A stretch of 64,000 bases of DNA from Morinoia aosen. Its lineage: Eukaryota; Arthropoda; Malacostraca; Amphipoda; Talitridae. Below the pieces are notes generated by a model. It worked only from the letters and a program-made list of their open reading frames with translations. It searched no databases and was not told where the DNA came from. Numbering within the stretch: position 1 is the first letter of the stretch; each line of letters opens with the position of its first letter. Location: contig CM059563.1 in NCBI GenBank assembly GCA_030386875.1, forward strand, positions 52,641,602 to 52,705,601. The letters are read 5' to 3'. The position numbers were made by a program, and so were the translations under genes. Positions 1 to 10,738 of the stretch are shown here, piece by piece.

Positions 1-752
1 CCTAAGAATGGAGCTTCTCACCCACGAGACTCATCCACTCAAAATAAATACTCGGTTAGAAAAAAGGGCTTGGAGTCAAAATGAACATTCTGGGCCTAAA
101 GCGAATATGCTGATGCCTGCGCGTGAAGATTTAAGACTGTGCATGTAAATGTTATTTCTTCTCAGCTTTTGCGCTGCTGCCAGTGTGTGACATGCGTATT
201 GCGGCTAGAAACTCGGGTTGTAAACCTAGAACAGGTCACTGTGGTTGACCATGCATTCTGATTCTGATCTGCTATTTAATTCTGTTCTAAATACCTGCGT
301 AATCATTTTGCAGCGTACACACAATCCAAAAAGTTCATTTCGATTTTAGTGGTCGTTCGTTGAATAGATCAACGGGTGTATTACAAAGTTGATTCTTTAA
401 GTTTTGTTTTCTGGCTCTTTAAGTTCCGATTGCTCGCACCTCAGCTGTTTCTAAGCTAGTGAATTGAGTCAGAGCAATAGAATAAATGGTCCAGTGTAGC
501 ACAAAAAGACAAAATGTTACGGCTTTAGGTATCTTTTATATTGAAGCGGTTTTAGCTTAGACATAATTTGAAGCAGTGGTTGTTCGCCCTCCTTTAGGAT
601 AGCTGCGCGAACGTCCATTGATATATGGATTTACACGCGTTATTATATTCATGTTCATGTATGTTATTTAATGTATAGTTATTCATGGGAGATGAAAGGT
701 ATAGTTTTCACTTAAAATGAATTTTGTAAAAACGCTAAGATTTTGCATGAAG
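1..752. other. No gene seen
   Basis: AT-rich sequence with no long open frame, no recognisable transposon end and no clear repeat. I see nothing to annotate here. Confidence 0.5.
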
Positions 753-862
753 TAAACGCTATCAAAAAAACAAATGCATGTATTTCCCGATTAAATAAAC
801 GCTATCAAAGAACAAAATGTTTAGATTTTCCAATAAATAAACGGTATCAAAAAATAAAATGC
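753..862. repeat. Short tandem repeat, about 43-bp unit, 3 copies
   Basis: The string AAACGSTATCAAARAA recurs at about 753, 797 and 839, so the period is 42-44 bp. Half a unit (AAAACGCTAAG) lies just upstream at about 729. An 89-codon frame over 743-1012 is made partly of this repeat (it repeats an N-K-R-Y-Q motif), so I do not call it a gene. Confidence 0.6.
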
Positions 863-1548
863 CAAGTTTACCAGAGAAGTAACGGAGAAACGAGTGCGGT
901 ACTTGATCCTACCGGAAACAATTGTTCATCTCGAGCCAGCTGCGGAGGCAGAGAAGTGAGACTGCCGCTTCCATACTCCGCAAGCAACATTCATAACAGG
1001 TCGACGCCATAAAGCACATTTTAATCCGGAAGCAAATGGTCTTCGTCAAGGTTAACGACCGCAGAATTTATCATCGTAATTTGGACAGCAATGAAGATCA
1101 TTGAGTGCCCATGAAAGGCCTTGACAACGACCAAGGATCAAGCTTCATACCAATGAAGGTGGTTTTAACGACCCCGTTTATAATTCACGGCATGGGGCCT
1201 CGCTATTTTATTTAGCGCGGCATGCGGGGCGCAAATTGTTTAAGTGTTTGCGTCAACCACTACCGAGTTGAATGGCAAAGGCCCATAGTCGTATTCAAAG
1301 TAATAGCGTAGACCGAACGTGTTTTGCTTATTTTGAGCTCATCACCGTAGTTAAATGACGAAATTTACTGTGTTTTTATTACGGGTTTAAAGGCAGGAAA
1401 ATACATGCCATGAGCTAAATACTTTTTCATCGTAGTTGGACAGTAAAATAGAATGCGAACCTTCGTGTTCAACGGGATTGAATATTATAAAACCGCATTC
1501 GCCATCAGGTTTATTCATATTCGGAAGCATCAAATTCATTTGTTGTTT
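863..1548. other. No gene seen
   Basis: Unique-looking sequence. The part from 900 to 1260 is somewhat richer in CG dinucleotides than its surroundings, but it has no open frame of note and no recognisable element end. Confidence 0.4.
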
Positions 1549-1810
1549 CAAAAGGATAAAAATTGGTGTGAGGACCTCATGAGAGGATGTCAGAACTCAG
1601 GTATCGAGTAAAAGTGAGAGGAGATTTTACTTAGCACCTTTATTACAAATTTCAAGGCACAAAAAACAACATATGTTACTTTCAATCAAAATTGTACATG
1701 AATGACATCAGATGAAAAACTTTTTTGGCCTTGTCCATCTTCAGCTTTGGGTTTGTAAAATATGATCGATGTGTGAGATCATACAACCCCTACAAATTTT
1801 TATTTTAAAT
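1549..1810. repeat. Possible MITE with degenerate inverted ends
   Basis: The left end near 1555 (ATAAAAATTGGTGTGAGG) resembles the reverse complement of the right end near 1785-1806 (ATAAAAATTTGTAGGGG). Only about 17 of 28 positions agree and no target-site duplication is clear, so this may be a chance inverted repeat in AT-rich DNA. Confidence 0.2.
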
Positions 1811-2014
1811 GACAGAGGTTTTAAACTTGGGATTTACTAGACAGCATGCAACTGAGAATATAAACCTCCCATTAGGAGACGTTCATTTAAAATAAAGCAC
1901 CAGAACTGACCGCTCTTGGGCGTGCTACTCAAGTCTCGTGCCCTCAGAAGCAAATCATGCTCATGCACCACAAGAGTATTGGGGAAAAGAAATAATAACC
2001 TCCGCAGTCATGAT

Positions 2015-2129
2015 AACATTCAAAGTCCTCAAATGCATAATAACATAACATTGAAGACATCAAATTCATAATAACACAACATTCAAAGTCATCAAATTCA
2101 AAACAACACAACATTCACAGTCATCAAAT
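2015..2129. repeat. Tandem repeat, about 32-bp unit, 4 copies
   Basis: Four copies of a unit that starts AACATTCAAAGTCATCAAAT and continues with an AACA-rich tail lie head to tail with periods of 31-33 bp. The third and fourth copies are the most alike. No coding potential. Confidence 0.75.
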
Positions 2130-2814
2130 CCAACTCTCAAGCATCTTTATAATCGTATTATCGTTTCGATGTCATTTGTCAATACGCTGCCGTTTTAATG
2201 AAGTATGGTCCCTTGATTTGAGAGTTTTCATCATATTATTAGTAATATTAGAGTCTCTAAAAGATATGTATTTTTTAATCGCCTAGTCGAAGCTACTAAC
2301 AGATGCGGCTTTGCTGATGGCATGGTTAATATGTTTTATAAACCTTGACTAGGAAATGAGCCTATTCATGATAAAGCCTGGTAAATTACACGTGTAAATT
2401 TTTTTTCACACACTTTATGGAATTCTTGTCAACCTTCGTATTTTAGGTCACTGAGAAATTTCATACCCAGTACCAGTGACGACGAATTTTGACCGTATCT
2501 ACAATGGGAGCAGAACTGAAAATTTCTGACAGATCGTTTCAGATTCTGAGAATTTCAACGTAAAAGAAATTTAGAGTGTTCTGAAAATGTTCTCAAGTGT
2601 ATCTCAATTTAAAAGTACGGAAGAGTAAATATGTATACCAATATCAAATCGCGTTTGTTTGATTAGTGAGCGTCAGGACGCATTTAGAGAACAGCTAAAT
2701 AGTGAGCGATAGCAGAAACATACTAAGTACAGAACTGCTTATTCAACAATTCCGGAGGCGGTGGAACCTTCGAGTATTGTCGAGCATCGGGTGTGAATTT
2801 TTGGAACACTTGCT
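2130..2814. other. No gene seen
   Basis: AT-rich. A 165-codon frame that starts at 2702 is open only because it runs into the CAC-rich array that follows. Its first 50 residues resemble no family I know. Confidence 0.4.
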
Positions 2815-2824
2815 ACGTAGAAAT

Positions 2825-3170
2825 GTGTACAGACATCACACGTCACACACTACACACTGCACCAATATCACCACACACTATTACATCACCACCAATACCT
2901 CACCACCACACCACTGCACCACCACCACCACCACCACAGACCACTGCAGCACCACCACCACCACCACAGACCACTCCACTGCACCACCACCACCACCACC
3001 ACAGACCACTCCACTGCACCACCACCACCACCACCACAGACCACTCCACTGCACCACCACCACCACCACCACAGACCACTCCACTGCACCACCACCCACT
3101 ATTGCACCATCACAAAAACCTCATCACTACACCACCGCATCACCACCACCATACACAAGTGATTGCAGCC
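2825..3170. repeat. CAC-rich minisatellite, 35-bp unit
   Basis: This is an ACC/CAC trinucleotide tract. Its core holds five AGACCACT landmarks at 2938, 2968, 3003, 3038 and 3073, so the last three periods are exactly 35 bp. Each unit is AGACCACTCCACTGC followed by about seven CAC triplets. The frames across it (poly-His, poly-Thr, poly-Pro and on the minus strand poly-Val/Trp) are translations of the repeat, not genes. The array ends about 45 bp before the foldback-like element. Confidence 0.9.
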
Positions 3171-3214
3171 CAATGAATTTAAAAAAAAACGAGGAATAAA
3201 ATAATTTCATGCAT

Positions 3215-3240
3215 ACACCTTTTCTCGTTTTATAACCACA
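3215..3240 (+). repeat. Left terminal inverted repeat of foldback element 1
   Basis: The 26 bp match positions 4361-4386 on the other strand at every base. The match extends one more base if the flanking T/A pair is included. Confidence 0.85.
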
Positions 3241-3864
3241 CGCTAAAACAATATAGCAACAGTTTTCACAATCATAAAACAGCGAATAAAAACTAATAAC
3301 AGCGGCTTAAAATATAGCAACTTCCATTACAAATCTAGTGACGACGCTGCAAAATTGATAACAGATGCAAAATGTAGTGACAGAGACAAATAAATATAAC
3401 GTTGCTTCAAATTGTATTACACTCTCAGAATTTTGCAACAGACTTTCATTTTCTGTAGCAAATAATCAAATCTTGTAACAATGCATCATATAGCAAGTAT
3501 AACAGTTTGAAAATAATGTAACAGATGCAAAAAAATAGTAACGAAAAGTCATAAGATGTAACAGCATCTTTTAAACTCCTATCGACGAGAGAAATAATTT
3601 TTTTACACTTCCATATTAAAAAAATTGAAAATGATGGGTTTACCTTGAAATCCCGAATATCAAAATTCCAGAAGTCAAAATTTCAAATATCTAATTCCTG
3701 ACCATATTTGACGGTGAAATATGTACTGTACATGCCAGCTGGTAACCCTGATTACAGGTTTTGGGATTTTGATTTTTGGGATTTAGATGTACGGGATTTC
3801 GCCATTCGGGATCTTGACTTTCGGGAGTCTGAAAGTTACCCGACAATAATACATGTAGGACTAC

Positions 3865-3924
3865 ATTCCATTACTTCCCGGTCAGTGGAAGATGCAATAT
3901 CCGCTGACCGGGAAGTAACGGAAT
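3865..3924. repeat. Hairpin, 24-bp arms, 12-nt loop
   Basis: The left arm is 3865-3888 and the right arm 3901-3924. Twenty-two of 24 positions pair, around the core ACTTCCCGGTCAG / CTGACCGGGAAGT, with the loop at 3889-3900. It sits in the core of the foldback-like element, so the whole structure is a nested palindrome. It could be a separate small insertion or an internal cruciform of the element. Confidence 0.8.
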
Positions 3925-4360
3925 TTTCCAGAACAACTCTGTCGTGGCCGGTTCACGTGTGATTCAGATGATGTTCATTCTTTATTGTAATTATCGATAA
4001 TTTTGTATGCATAGTTTCAAAATGCATTATGTACTACACTATACGGCTACTTAACTGTTTATTTTGCTTATAAATAAATATGTCAGAAATTGTTAATTGG
4101 TTATAATAATATTTACGCACGTTATTATTTTTTGCATAATTGTTATCCTTTTTGAACTTTGTTACAATAAACCTACTCTGTCACAACATATCGTTTCTTT
4201 GTTTTGATGTATAGTTTCCCTGTAATTCATTTTGCTTGGTGTCGCTATAATTTGTCGTTGTTGTTATTTTTTGCGACACTGTCTCTATATTTCTATTCCC
4301 TGTTATATTCAATGGTTCGTCGTCATTAAACTTGCAGTTCGTCGGTACATTTTGAAAGAA

Positions 4361-4386
4361 TGTGGTTATAAAACGAGAAAAGGTGT
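4361..4386 (-). repeat. Right terminal inverted repeat of foldback element 1
   Basis: Exact reverse complement of 3215-3240. It is preceded by the inverted-orientation arm of degenerate TGTTATTTTTTGC-like units. Confidence 0.85.
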
Positions 4387-4387
4387 A

Positions 4388-5089
4388 ATACTGGAAAAAT
4401 TTGGAGCACAATTTTCCAGAATTTATCATCTAATTTCGCATAATGTAACACATAATCGCGATCAATTTATAACTTTTCTTTTTTTGTAATATATCATATT
4501 TCTAATGTATATTTGTAATTGTGCGTGCTGTTATAAAATCAAATCAATCGAATATTGGAGAATTACAAAACGAATTAGAATTTTTTCGGAAATTTCACAC
4601 CATCTTCTATTCAATTTTCAAGTATATCTCCTAACTTGGTATGATTTAGCATCTTCTAATAAAATGGAGCGTTAGGTCAAGAGCAACAGCGTACTTTATT
4701 AGGCTTTTAAAGTGACGCGACATCGACTAATTCAGTAGTGAAATGTCGCGTTATTGGTTCACTATTTTCCGCATAGATAGCAAAAATTGAGAACATTCAT
4801 TAAAACGAGAAACATAATCTCAACATCGCCAAAATTATTTTCACAGCAAAATCTGCCCGCTGTCTGAAGACTAAATACAGAGGGAAACTTCCTAAGTAGT
4901 AACATAATAATCACAATTGAAGGTAAACAAAAGAATTTCAAAGCCTATAAAATTGCGTAATGTTAACGTCAACGGTCAATAGAAAGTTAAACTAAACCTA
5001 CCCTCTAATTAGTCGGACGTAATACTAAAATTGCACCAACGTTTAAATTCAAAAGATCAGCGCAATTAACGCACATTTTGTTACATTTT
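4388..5089. other. No gene seen
   Basis: AT-rich sequence with no open frame worth naming and no clear repeats. Confidence 0.4.
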
Positions 5090-5390
5090 GAGCAATGGAA
5101 TTTAGTAAAGAAATCGAGCACACAACTCGCACCTGCTGCCTCATTTCGCGCAGTCCAACCCAGCAATGGAAATCGAACAAATAACTGGCAGCAGTTGCCT
5201 CATTTCGCGCAGTTAGAATCAGCTGTAGAAATCGATATTATAACTTGCACCAGTTGCCTCATTTCGCGCACTCGGAATCAGCTCTAGAAATCGAACAAAT
5301 AACTCGCGCTAACTGCCTCATTTTGCTCAGTCCAGCCCAGCAATGGAAATCGAGCAAATAACTGGCAGCAGCTGCCTCATTTCGCTCCCA
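5090..5390. repeat. Tandem repeat, exact 59-bp period, 5 copies
   Basis: The landmark TGCCTCATTT occurs at 5137, 5196, 5255, 5314 and 5373, exactly 59 bp apart each time. Each unit also holds an AATCGAACAAATAACTSGC segment. Two unit types seem to alternate: one has CCCAGCAATGG, the other AATCAGCTSTAG. The conserved TTTCGCGCAG block stands out from the AT-rich surroundings. A 69-codon frame over 5078-5287 is a translation of the repeat. Confidence 0.9.
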
Positions 5391-7315
5391 CTCCTCTGGG
5401 CCCATTAGTGAGCACCTCTACAGCTCCGTGCCCCCGACGGTGTGACCGAGAAGCAATGCGAGTGGTGTACTCGTATGAGGTCAACAGAGCCCGGAATGTG
5501 CGCATCCGCATGCGTGTTTTTCCACACGTTGTATTGGTGGTCGTGCTGATAGACCAGTTAATAATATTACATTTCGAAGAGTTGAAATGGTTGTGAGTTA
5601 TTGGCGGTCAACATTTCACTAACGAAGTAATGTTTCCGTTTTGTATTTGACGGAAGCTAAACTAAAGCGAGCAGGTTTGTGGAATAAAGATTAGAGGAGC
5701 ATTTGTGAATGTATAGAAAAGAGGGACATTCAGGTTAGCCTTTCCTGCCTCTAACGTTCAGATGATGCGTAATTAAAAGAACTTGAGCAGTCTATTCATG
5801 AGTCAACGTCGAGAGAGAGCAGAATTTGGAGAATATTGTGGGAGTACATGAAAAGAGAAAGAGTAGTGATAATAAACAAAGAGGTGATATCAATATCCAA
5901 AGCCTATGGTTAAATGAGAGTTCCTTCGCTTTGAACTGGTTTCATCGGCAATCACTGATGCAATATGTTCAATTTCAATTTTCGTAAAGCCAGCAACTTT
6001 AAATACGCATGAACAAACGCTTATATATTTTGAAATAAATTAATAGCTTGAAGTCAAAATTCAAGCTTCCCCTCAACGAAATTTTTGGTTTAGCAATCAG
6101 TCTCTATGTATATTTATGTAACTCTGAAGTCAGTGAAGAGTTTCTAAATAAATATCTGTCTTGGTGTACTTCAAACTCTGAAGTTACTGCAGAGATCCAA
6201 AACAAACATCTGTCCGAACACTATAGCATGATATTCTCACACTGATACACACAAGTGCTACAACCCATTCAAGCTCGCGCAGAAACTCAACTGTTCATCT
6301 GACCTCCTTTACAATCGCAACACAGCCAATCATCGACGTTTCTTGATGACACTTCAAGTCCACGGCAGTTCGCCGTAACGTTCAGCGATACTGAAGGGCC
6401 CTATTCACAAGCAAGTCATTGAAGTGGAGTAGCGAGGAGTGGCGACGGTGACAGTAATATCAATGCTCTGCTACTACCTAAGGACGTTCATGTGCGCAAT
6501 ATTGGCGAAAGTGAACGGTGTGCTTGACTCCATAGCGACGCCATTCATGAATATTACGTCAATTAGGGCGGCATAAACAATGCAAATAAAATTTCAGTAT
6601 TTTATAAAAGTTCAGTCAAAAGCTGTAATGGAGACATGGTACTGTTTGTGCAGTGTTAAAAGCAACTGTAATCATTGTATGATAAGTTCATTGAAAGAAG
6701 AAAGCATTGCATTCTTCAGGACTACTAAAGTAGAAAAATACTACACATTGAGCAAAAAATAAACGAAACTTCAAACCTTCAAAAAATTGATTACGTTTCT
6801 TTGTATATCCAGCTTCTTCCAACGGTGATGGAACTATTTAATCTTGACTCATACTATTGCTGTTCCAGCAGCACAAATTGCATTATTTCTGCTGCATGTA
6901 TACGCATTTATCTCTGCTGTTCAGTTAATATTCTTTCTCTTATCCAATAACGATAAGTGTGGAAGAGACATTAAATTGGCCGCATTGCGTATTAAAAAAG
7001 GGTGGTGTGAAAGAAGAGAGAGACACAGGGAATGGACGGAGGTTTCGGCTTTTGATCTGTGCATTTGTGACGTTTGCCCGAACTGGCTTTTCGTTTATTT
7101 GCATTTCACAAGCCGCACTTTCAAACAACAGTTTGAAGATCTGGTTAATTTGACTTCGAAGAACAGGCTTTATCCTTCGTAAAGGAACAGTGACTTAAGT
7201 TGTTTGCAATTTTATCGCCAATCTTTAAAATCCCCTGCGGAATGGAAAATTGTTTGTACCTCATTTTTTAACATCAAGCGTATTCTACAGATCTCTGCTA
7301 GAAATTCAGGGAAGG
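5391..7315. other. No gene recognised
   Basis: Short frames only. One of 112 codons at 6844-7182 begins with a non-ATG codon. It has two hydrophobic stretches, but it overlaps other frames of similar length on both strands and resembles no family I know. No repeats were found. Confidence 0.35.
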
Positions 7316-7531
7316 TACAGGATGTCACAAAAATTGCACTCATCCTTTGACTGATAATTACTCACGTGTTTTCCGTTTTTGTTTTAGGCGCAAATAAGTT
7401 TTGATTTAGGACATTTATTTCTTTTGAATATGTCGTTTTTTATTTTATTTACTTCATCAGCCTAGTATCAATGTCAAAGTACCCCTACATCAAAAGAAAA
7501 TTAAAACAGTGCAAGTCGGGGTGTAGATTAG
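7316..7531 (+). mobile_element. Tc1/mariner-type MITE, decayed copy
   Basis: It begins TA|CAGGATGTCACAAAAATTGC and can be followed base by base against the reverse complement of the complete copy at 13689-13916. Shared blocks are CTCATCCTTTGACTGATAATTACTCA, a TTTTAGGCGCAAATAAGTTT-like block and CCTACATCAAAA. The right end is eroded. It has no coding capacity. Confidence 0.65.
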
Positions 7532-9369
7532 AGTCATGAGCTGCCAGGACTCATAGGGAACTTGCCTACGAGCAGATTACTTGAGTTAACTCGAATAGTT
7601 GCCGTTTTCAGTAATTTTGGGGTAGAACATTTCTTCAGCTGAACGAAAAGAACTTGCAAAATTAAAACAATTGTTACTTCAAGGAGAGGAAGTGTAGTCG
7701 TCCAACGACATTTTCTCAAAAGCTACAGCTATTTAACATTTGTTCTTATCTCAGAAGAGTGAACAAGCCTCGAAAAACGTTCATTTGTTAATAAAACAGC
7801 TTCAATTTTGCAGATCATTTATTTTGAAAGGATATAAAACTTTGTGATATTGCAATTTTCGTCATATTTTCTATATTTATACGTAGCGGTTCTTTTCCAT
7901 CTTGAGAAGAGCACGTCTGAAAATTGCATTCAATATGATGGCGATCGTCATAAACTCGAGGAAACGCTCGCTTATGATTTCATTACTGACGCAATAGAGG
8001 GGGTAATGAACGATGTGAGTGTATATTATACGATGCGATTCTGCGACTTCCTGCTGCTTGTGTTCAAGCAGTGCTTGCGGGAACTTGAAACTCGTGGCCG
8101 TGAAGCTGCACACAAGCGATATTTTAGCTCATCTTTGCTGTCAGCGGAATGAATTTTCAAGATTGACGTTGATTTGACCATTCGTATGACGCTAAATTTT
8201 AACTAGTAATGCACGTGCTTCTGCAACTCTGACTTTAAATTGAATATCAAAAGTTAGGAAGCAGGTCGTTGCATGAGCTGTCATATAAGCTTCAGGTTTG
8301 TGGTTCCATGCTAACGCTTTCACAGAAATAGCAAAGTTGAAAATACCGGTTTTTGCAGGTGCTATCATTGGACCATCAGATTGAGGGGATCTTGTTTTTA
8401 CAGAGGGTCTTAATTGATAGAACATGAGATGCGAGGGTACATGCAGCTTGTTGCAGGGTTTTGCGCCTGCCAAGTTGTTTCAGAAGAAAATCGAGCATCA
8501 TTTTACTAGTCTCTGAGGGCAACCAAACAATGCGTACAATATGTTCACGATGACCTTGCTCGACCAGCTAATGAAATACCTGCTTCTCAGTTATGAAAGC
8601 CAGTAAGCTCATTTAAATTTGACATGTAATTATTTTTGCAATGAAACTATCTACAGTACGTAAAAGGCTGAAATAGTATATATTTCGTAAGTCATTTGAA
8701 CACTTCTTACTACCGTCGATGATTGTCTTTGAGTAATAAAGACACAGCGGTGGCTTTATGCCATGTACAGTTCATTTTGATTGTACGATAAGACAACACA
8801 CATTTTTCTAACTGCAAACTGAATGTGAAAAATTCCTTATTACGATGCTTAATGAATTGTGAAAATAAAAAGCCATTAGCCAAATATAATAACAAATGTA
8901 CTAGACAGCTAACAAAATTTTCGCTGTTACTATGCAACAGTTGCAACAGCTTTGAAAAATTACCTTATCATTGCACCAAATTTATGCACTCAATATATTA
9001 TCCGACATTCTTCAAGAACGTGCGAATAATGTCTTAAGTGCATCGTGCCAGCCAATTGGTGGCGCGTTACGTTCAGTAAAGGTCACAAAGTAAGGAACTG
9101 AAAGGAACAGAAGCAATAGCACTTGATAGTATATTACTCAAACATTATTTAATGAGTGATTGAAACCTCTAAAGAAAAAAAACTAACTCAATACCATAAA
9201 CTAGGTACATAGTTGCAATGATGGGCACAATTTTGGTATAATATTTCAATTTGGAGAAATAATGAATTTTTCCATGGCCTAAAGTCGAGGAACCATTTGG
9301 AAATATGGATTTATTACAATGTTTCGCAATTTAATTTAATATTTAAAACCATCTTTTTATTTTACATCA
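7532..9369. other. No gene recognised
   Basis: Contains a 102-codon frame at 7844-8152 (plus strand, hydrophobic start followed by mixed sequence) and a 93-codon frame at 8192-8473 (minus strand). Neither shows a known domain, and both lie among overlapping frames of similar length, so I do not call them genes. Confidence 0.35.
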
Positions 9370-10030
9370 CTCTATTGCATCGTCAACCCCACGACATTTT
9401 TAGTTTCTTGCAAAACCCTATATTTATTCCCTTTCGTTCTTCTTTCTGTAAATCCCACACATGTTTTTGATAGTGAGGATTACTTTTGTGAGCCTTCATC
9501 AATGGTCTTCCATACATTTTTGATAGAGTGTAAGCTGAGACTCTGAACTAGGTAGTCCATCAGATTAACCCCAATCTCTCCAAGAAAGGTCATAGCTTTC
9601 CTAGTTTTTAGCAAGACGCATCATATTGCATGAAAATAACGGGTTGACGAGGACTAAGGTGTGAGTTTGGTCCTTGCTGCTGAAGAAGCAGTTTATAAAC
9701 TTCTACATTAATTCTTATATATAAACTGATAAAGGGGCTCATTGTGGTTAAAGAAATAATTCCCCACATTTTCACTTCCCTGATAAAACGACTATTTTTT
9801 ACGGATTGTGAGAACAACCTTTCTGTTGTCCTGCGTCCCACATAAACTTCAACGGCAAAACTGAACACAATGAATTTCTATTCGTCACTGAAATGAACTT
9901 TATGCCGTGGCAAATCAGTCCAGAGAACATCTTCTGTCGCAAGTCGCGACGAGCCTTTCGTTTCGTTAATGAGAGGCACACCGCTGTTAATCATGCAATC
10001 CCATATTCTGGGGCCTGCTAGAAGCTGTTC
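9370..10030 (-). pseudogene. Tc1-like (DD34E) transposase remnant
   Basis: Read on the minus strand, this follows the second half of a Tc1-family transposase through several frames. The order is LWTDLPRHKVHFSDE (first catalytic Asp, near 9884-9925), a VEVYVGRRTTERL segment, MWGIISLTTMSPFISLYI (near 9720-9765), PVIFMQYDASC (near 9610-9640), MDYLVQSLSLHSIKNVWK (near 9495-9550) and VLQETKNVVGLTMQ then a stop (near 9375). In an active enzyme the last two blocks would read MQDNAxC and SPDLNPIENxW. Here the second catalytic Asp is replaced by Tyr and the final Glu by Lys, with at least two frame breaks, so the copy is dead. The DNA-binding N-terminal half and clear terminal repeats are missing. The protein would have cut and pasted its own element. 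Confidence 0.8.
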
Positions 10031-10101
10031 TTGAGGTAATATACCTGTTTTTCCACTGAACTGTTTTCCTTGAGGGTATGTTCCCGTATTTTCACTGAAC
10101 G
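10028..10101. repeat. Short direct duplication, about 37 bp twice
   Basis: TTCTTGAGGTAATATACCTG followed by TTTTTCCACTGAAC at 10028-10062 is repeated in diverged form at 10065-10101. It abuts the upstream edge of the Tc1-like fossil. Confidence 0.6.
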
Positions 10102-10705
10102 TACAAAAAGTTAGTGAAGCGAAGGTCCATTACGAAGGTCCATTTAAGCCCAAAAATTCAAAATCATCTCGCGCTGACGTTTTTGACATCATGCGGCCTT
10201 TGGTTTCACTTCTAGTGTTGTAGATGTTTTACAGCAGCTTATCACACGATGAGCAGCGCTTGCATGCTTATTAATAGACCTACATACAAAATTAGCGATT
10301 TATGTAGTTTATTTTTTTTTAATACGCAGAAATGATATATTAAATGTTTTTCTTAGTTGTATGAACTGAAATTGCCATTTTACTTGAAAATGTTCTAACA
10401 ATTATTGAGTATTGATAATAATTCCGAAGAAGCGTATTTAGTTTTACGTAGAAATTCATGCAGGATAAATACTGTAGTTCTCAAATTGTTGTTCAACTTT
10501 TGCTCAAGGGACAGTTCCCCAATTCATATCCTAAATTGAAATATTCTATCAGTTTTTGCAAATAGTGTAACTACGAATCTAGTTAATCTGTATTGAGGTT
10601 GTCCACATATCATGAATGTTTCCCCATAGTTCATCTGATAATGTTTGAACAATAAACAATGAAGCCCTATTGTTGTTTTCATTTCTTATATTATGGCCTC
10701 TCCAG

Positions 10706-10738
10706 TACACACACACACACACACACATACACACACAT
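10706..10738. repeat. AC dinucleotide microsatellite
   Basis: About 16 AC repeats with one TA interruption. The Cys/Val-rich frame on the minus strand here is a translation of it. Confidence 0.95.

Larger units (their letters stand above)
3214..4387. mobile_element. Foldback-like DNA transposon 1 (non-autonomous)
   Basis: The two ends form a perfect inverted repeat of 26 bp at 3215-3240 and 4361-4386; the outer 20 bases read ACACCTTTTCTCGTTTTATA. TA lies on both sides if the ends are taken as CACC...GGTG, which gives an element of 1,170 bp at 3216-4385. Inside each end is a long arm of degenerate tandem units of about 18-22 bp with a core like TAGYAACAGATGCAAA: about 3241-3565 on the left and, in the opposite orientation, about 4085-4360 on the right. 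The core (3566-4084) contains a second set of inverted motifs (CCCGAAT... against GGGATTTTGA..., about 3645-3835) and a strong 24-bp-arm hairpin. There is no transposase frame. Arms of inverted short tandem repeats are typical of foldback (FB) elements, so I infer a non-autonomous foldback-type transposon. The perfect ends argue for fairly recent activity or selection on the termini. Confidence 0.7.

Noticed and set aside
2702-3199. 165-codon frame and overlapping His/Pro/Val/Trp-rich frames
   Set aside because: Open only because of the CAC-rich minisatellite. All frames of the repeat are open.
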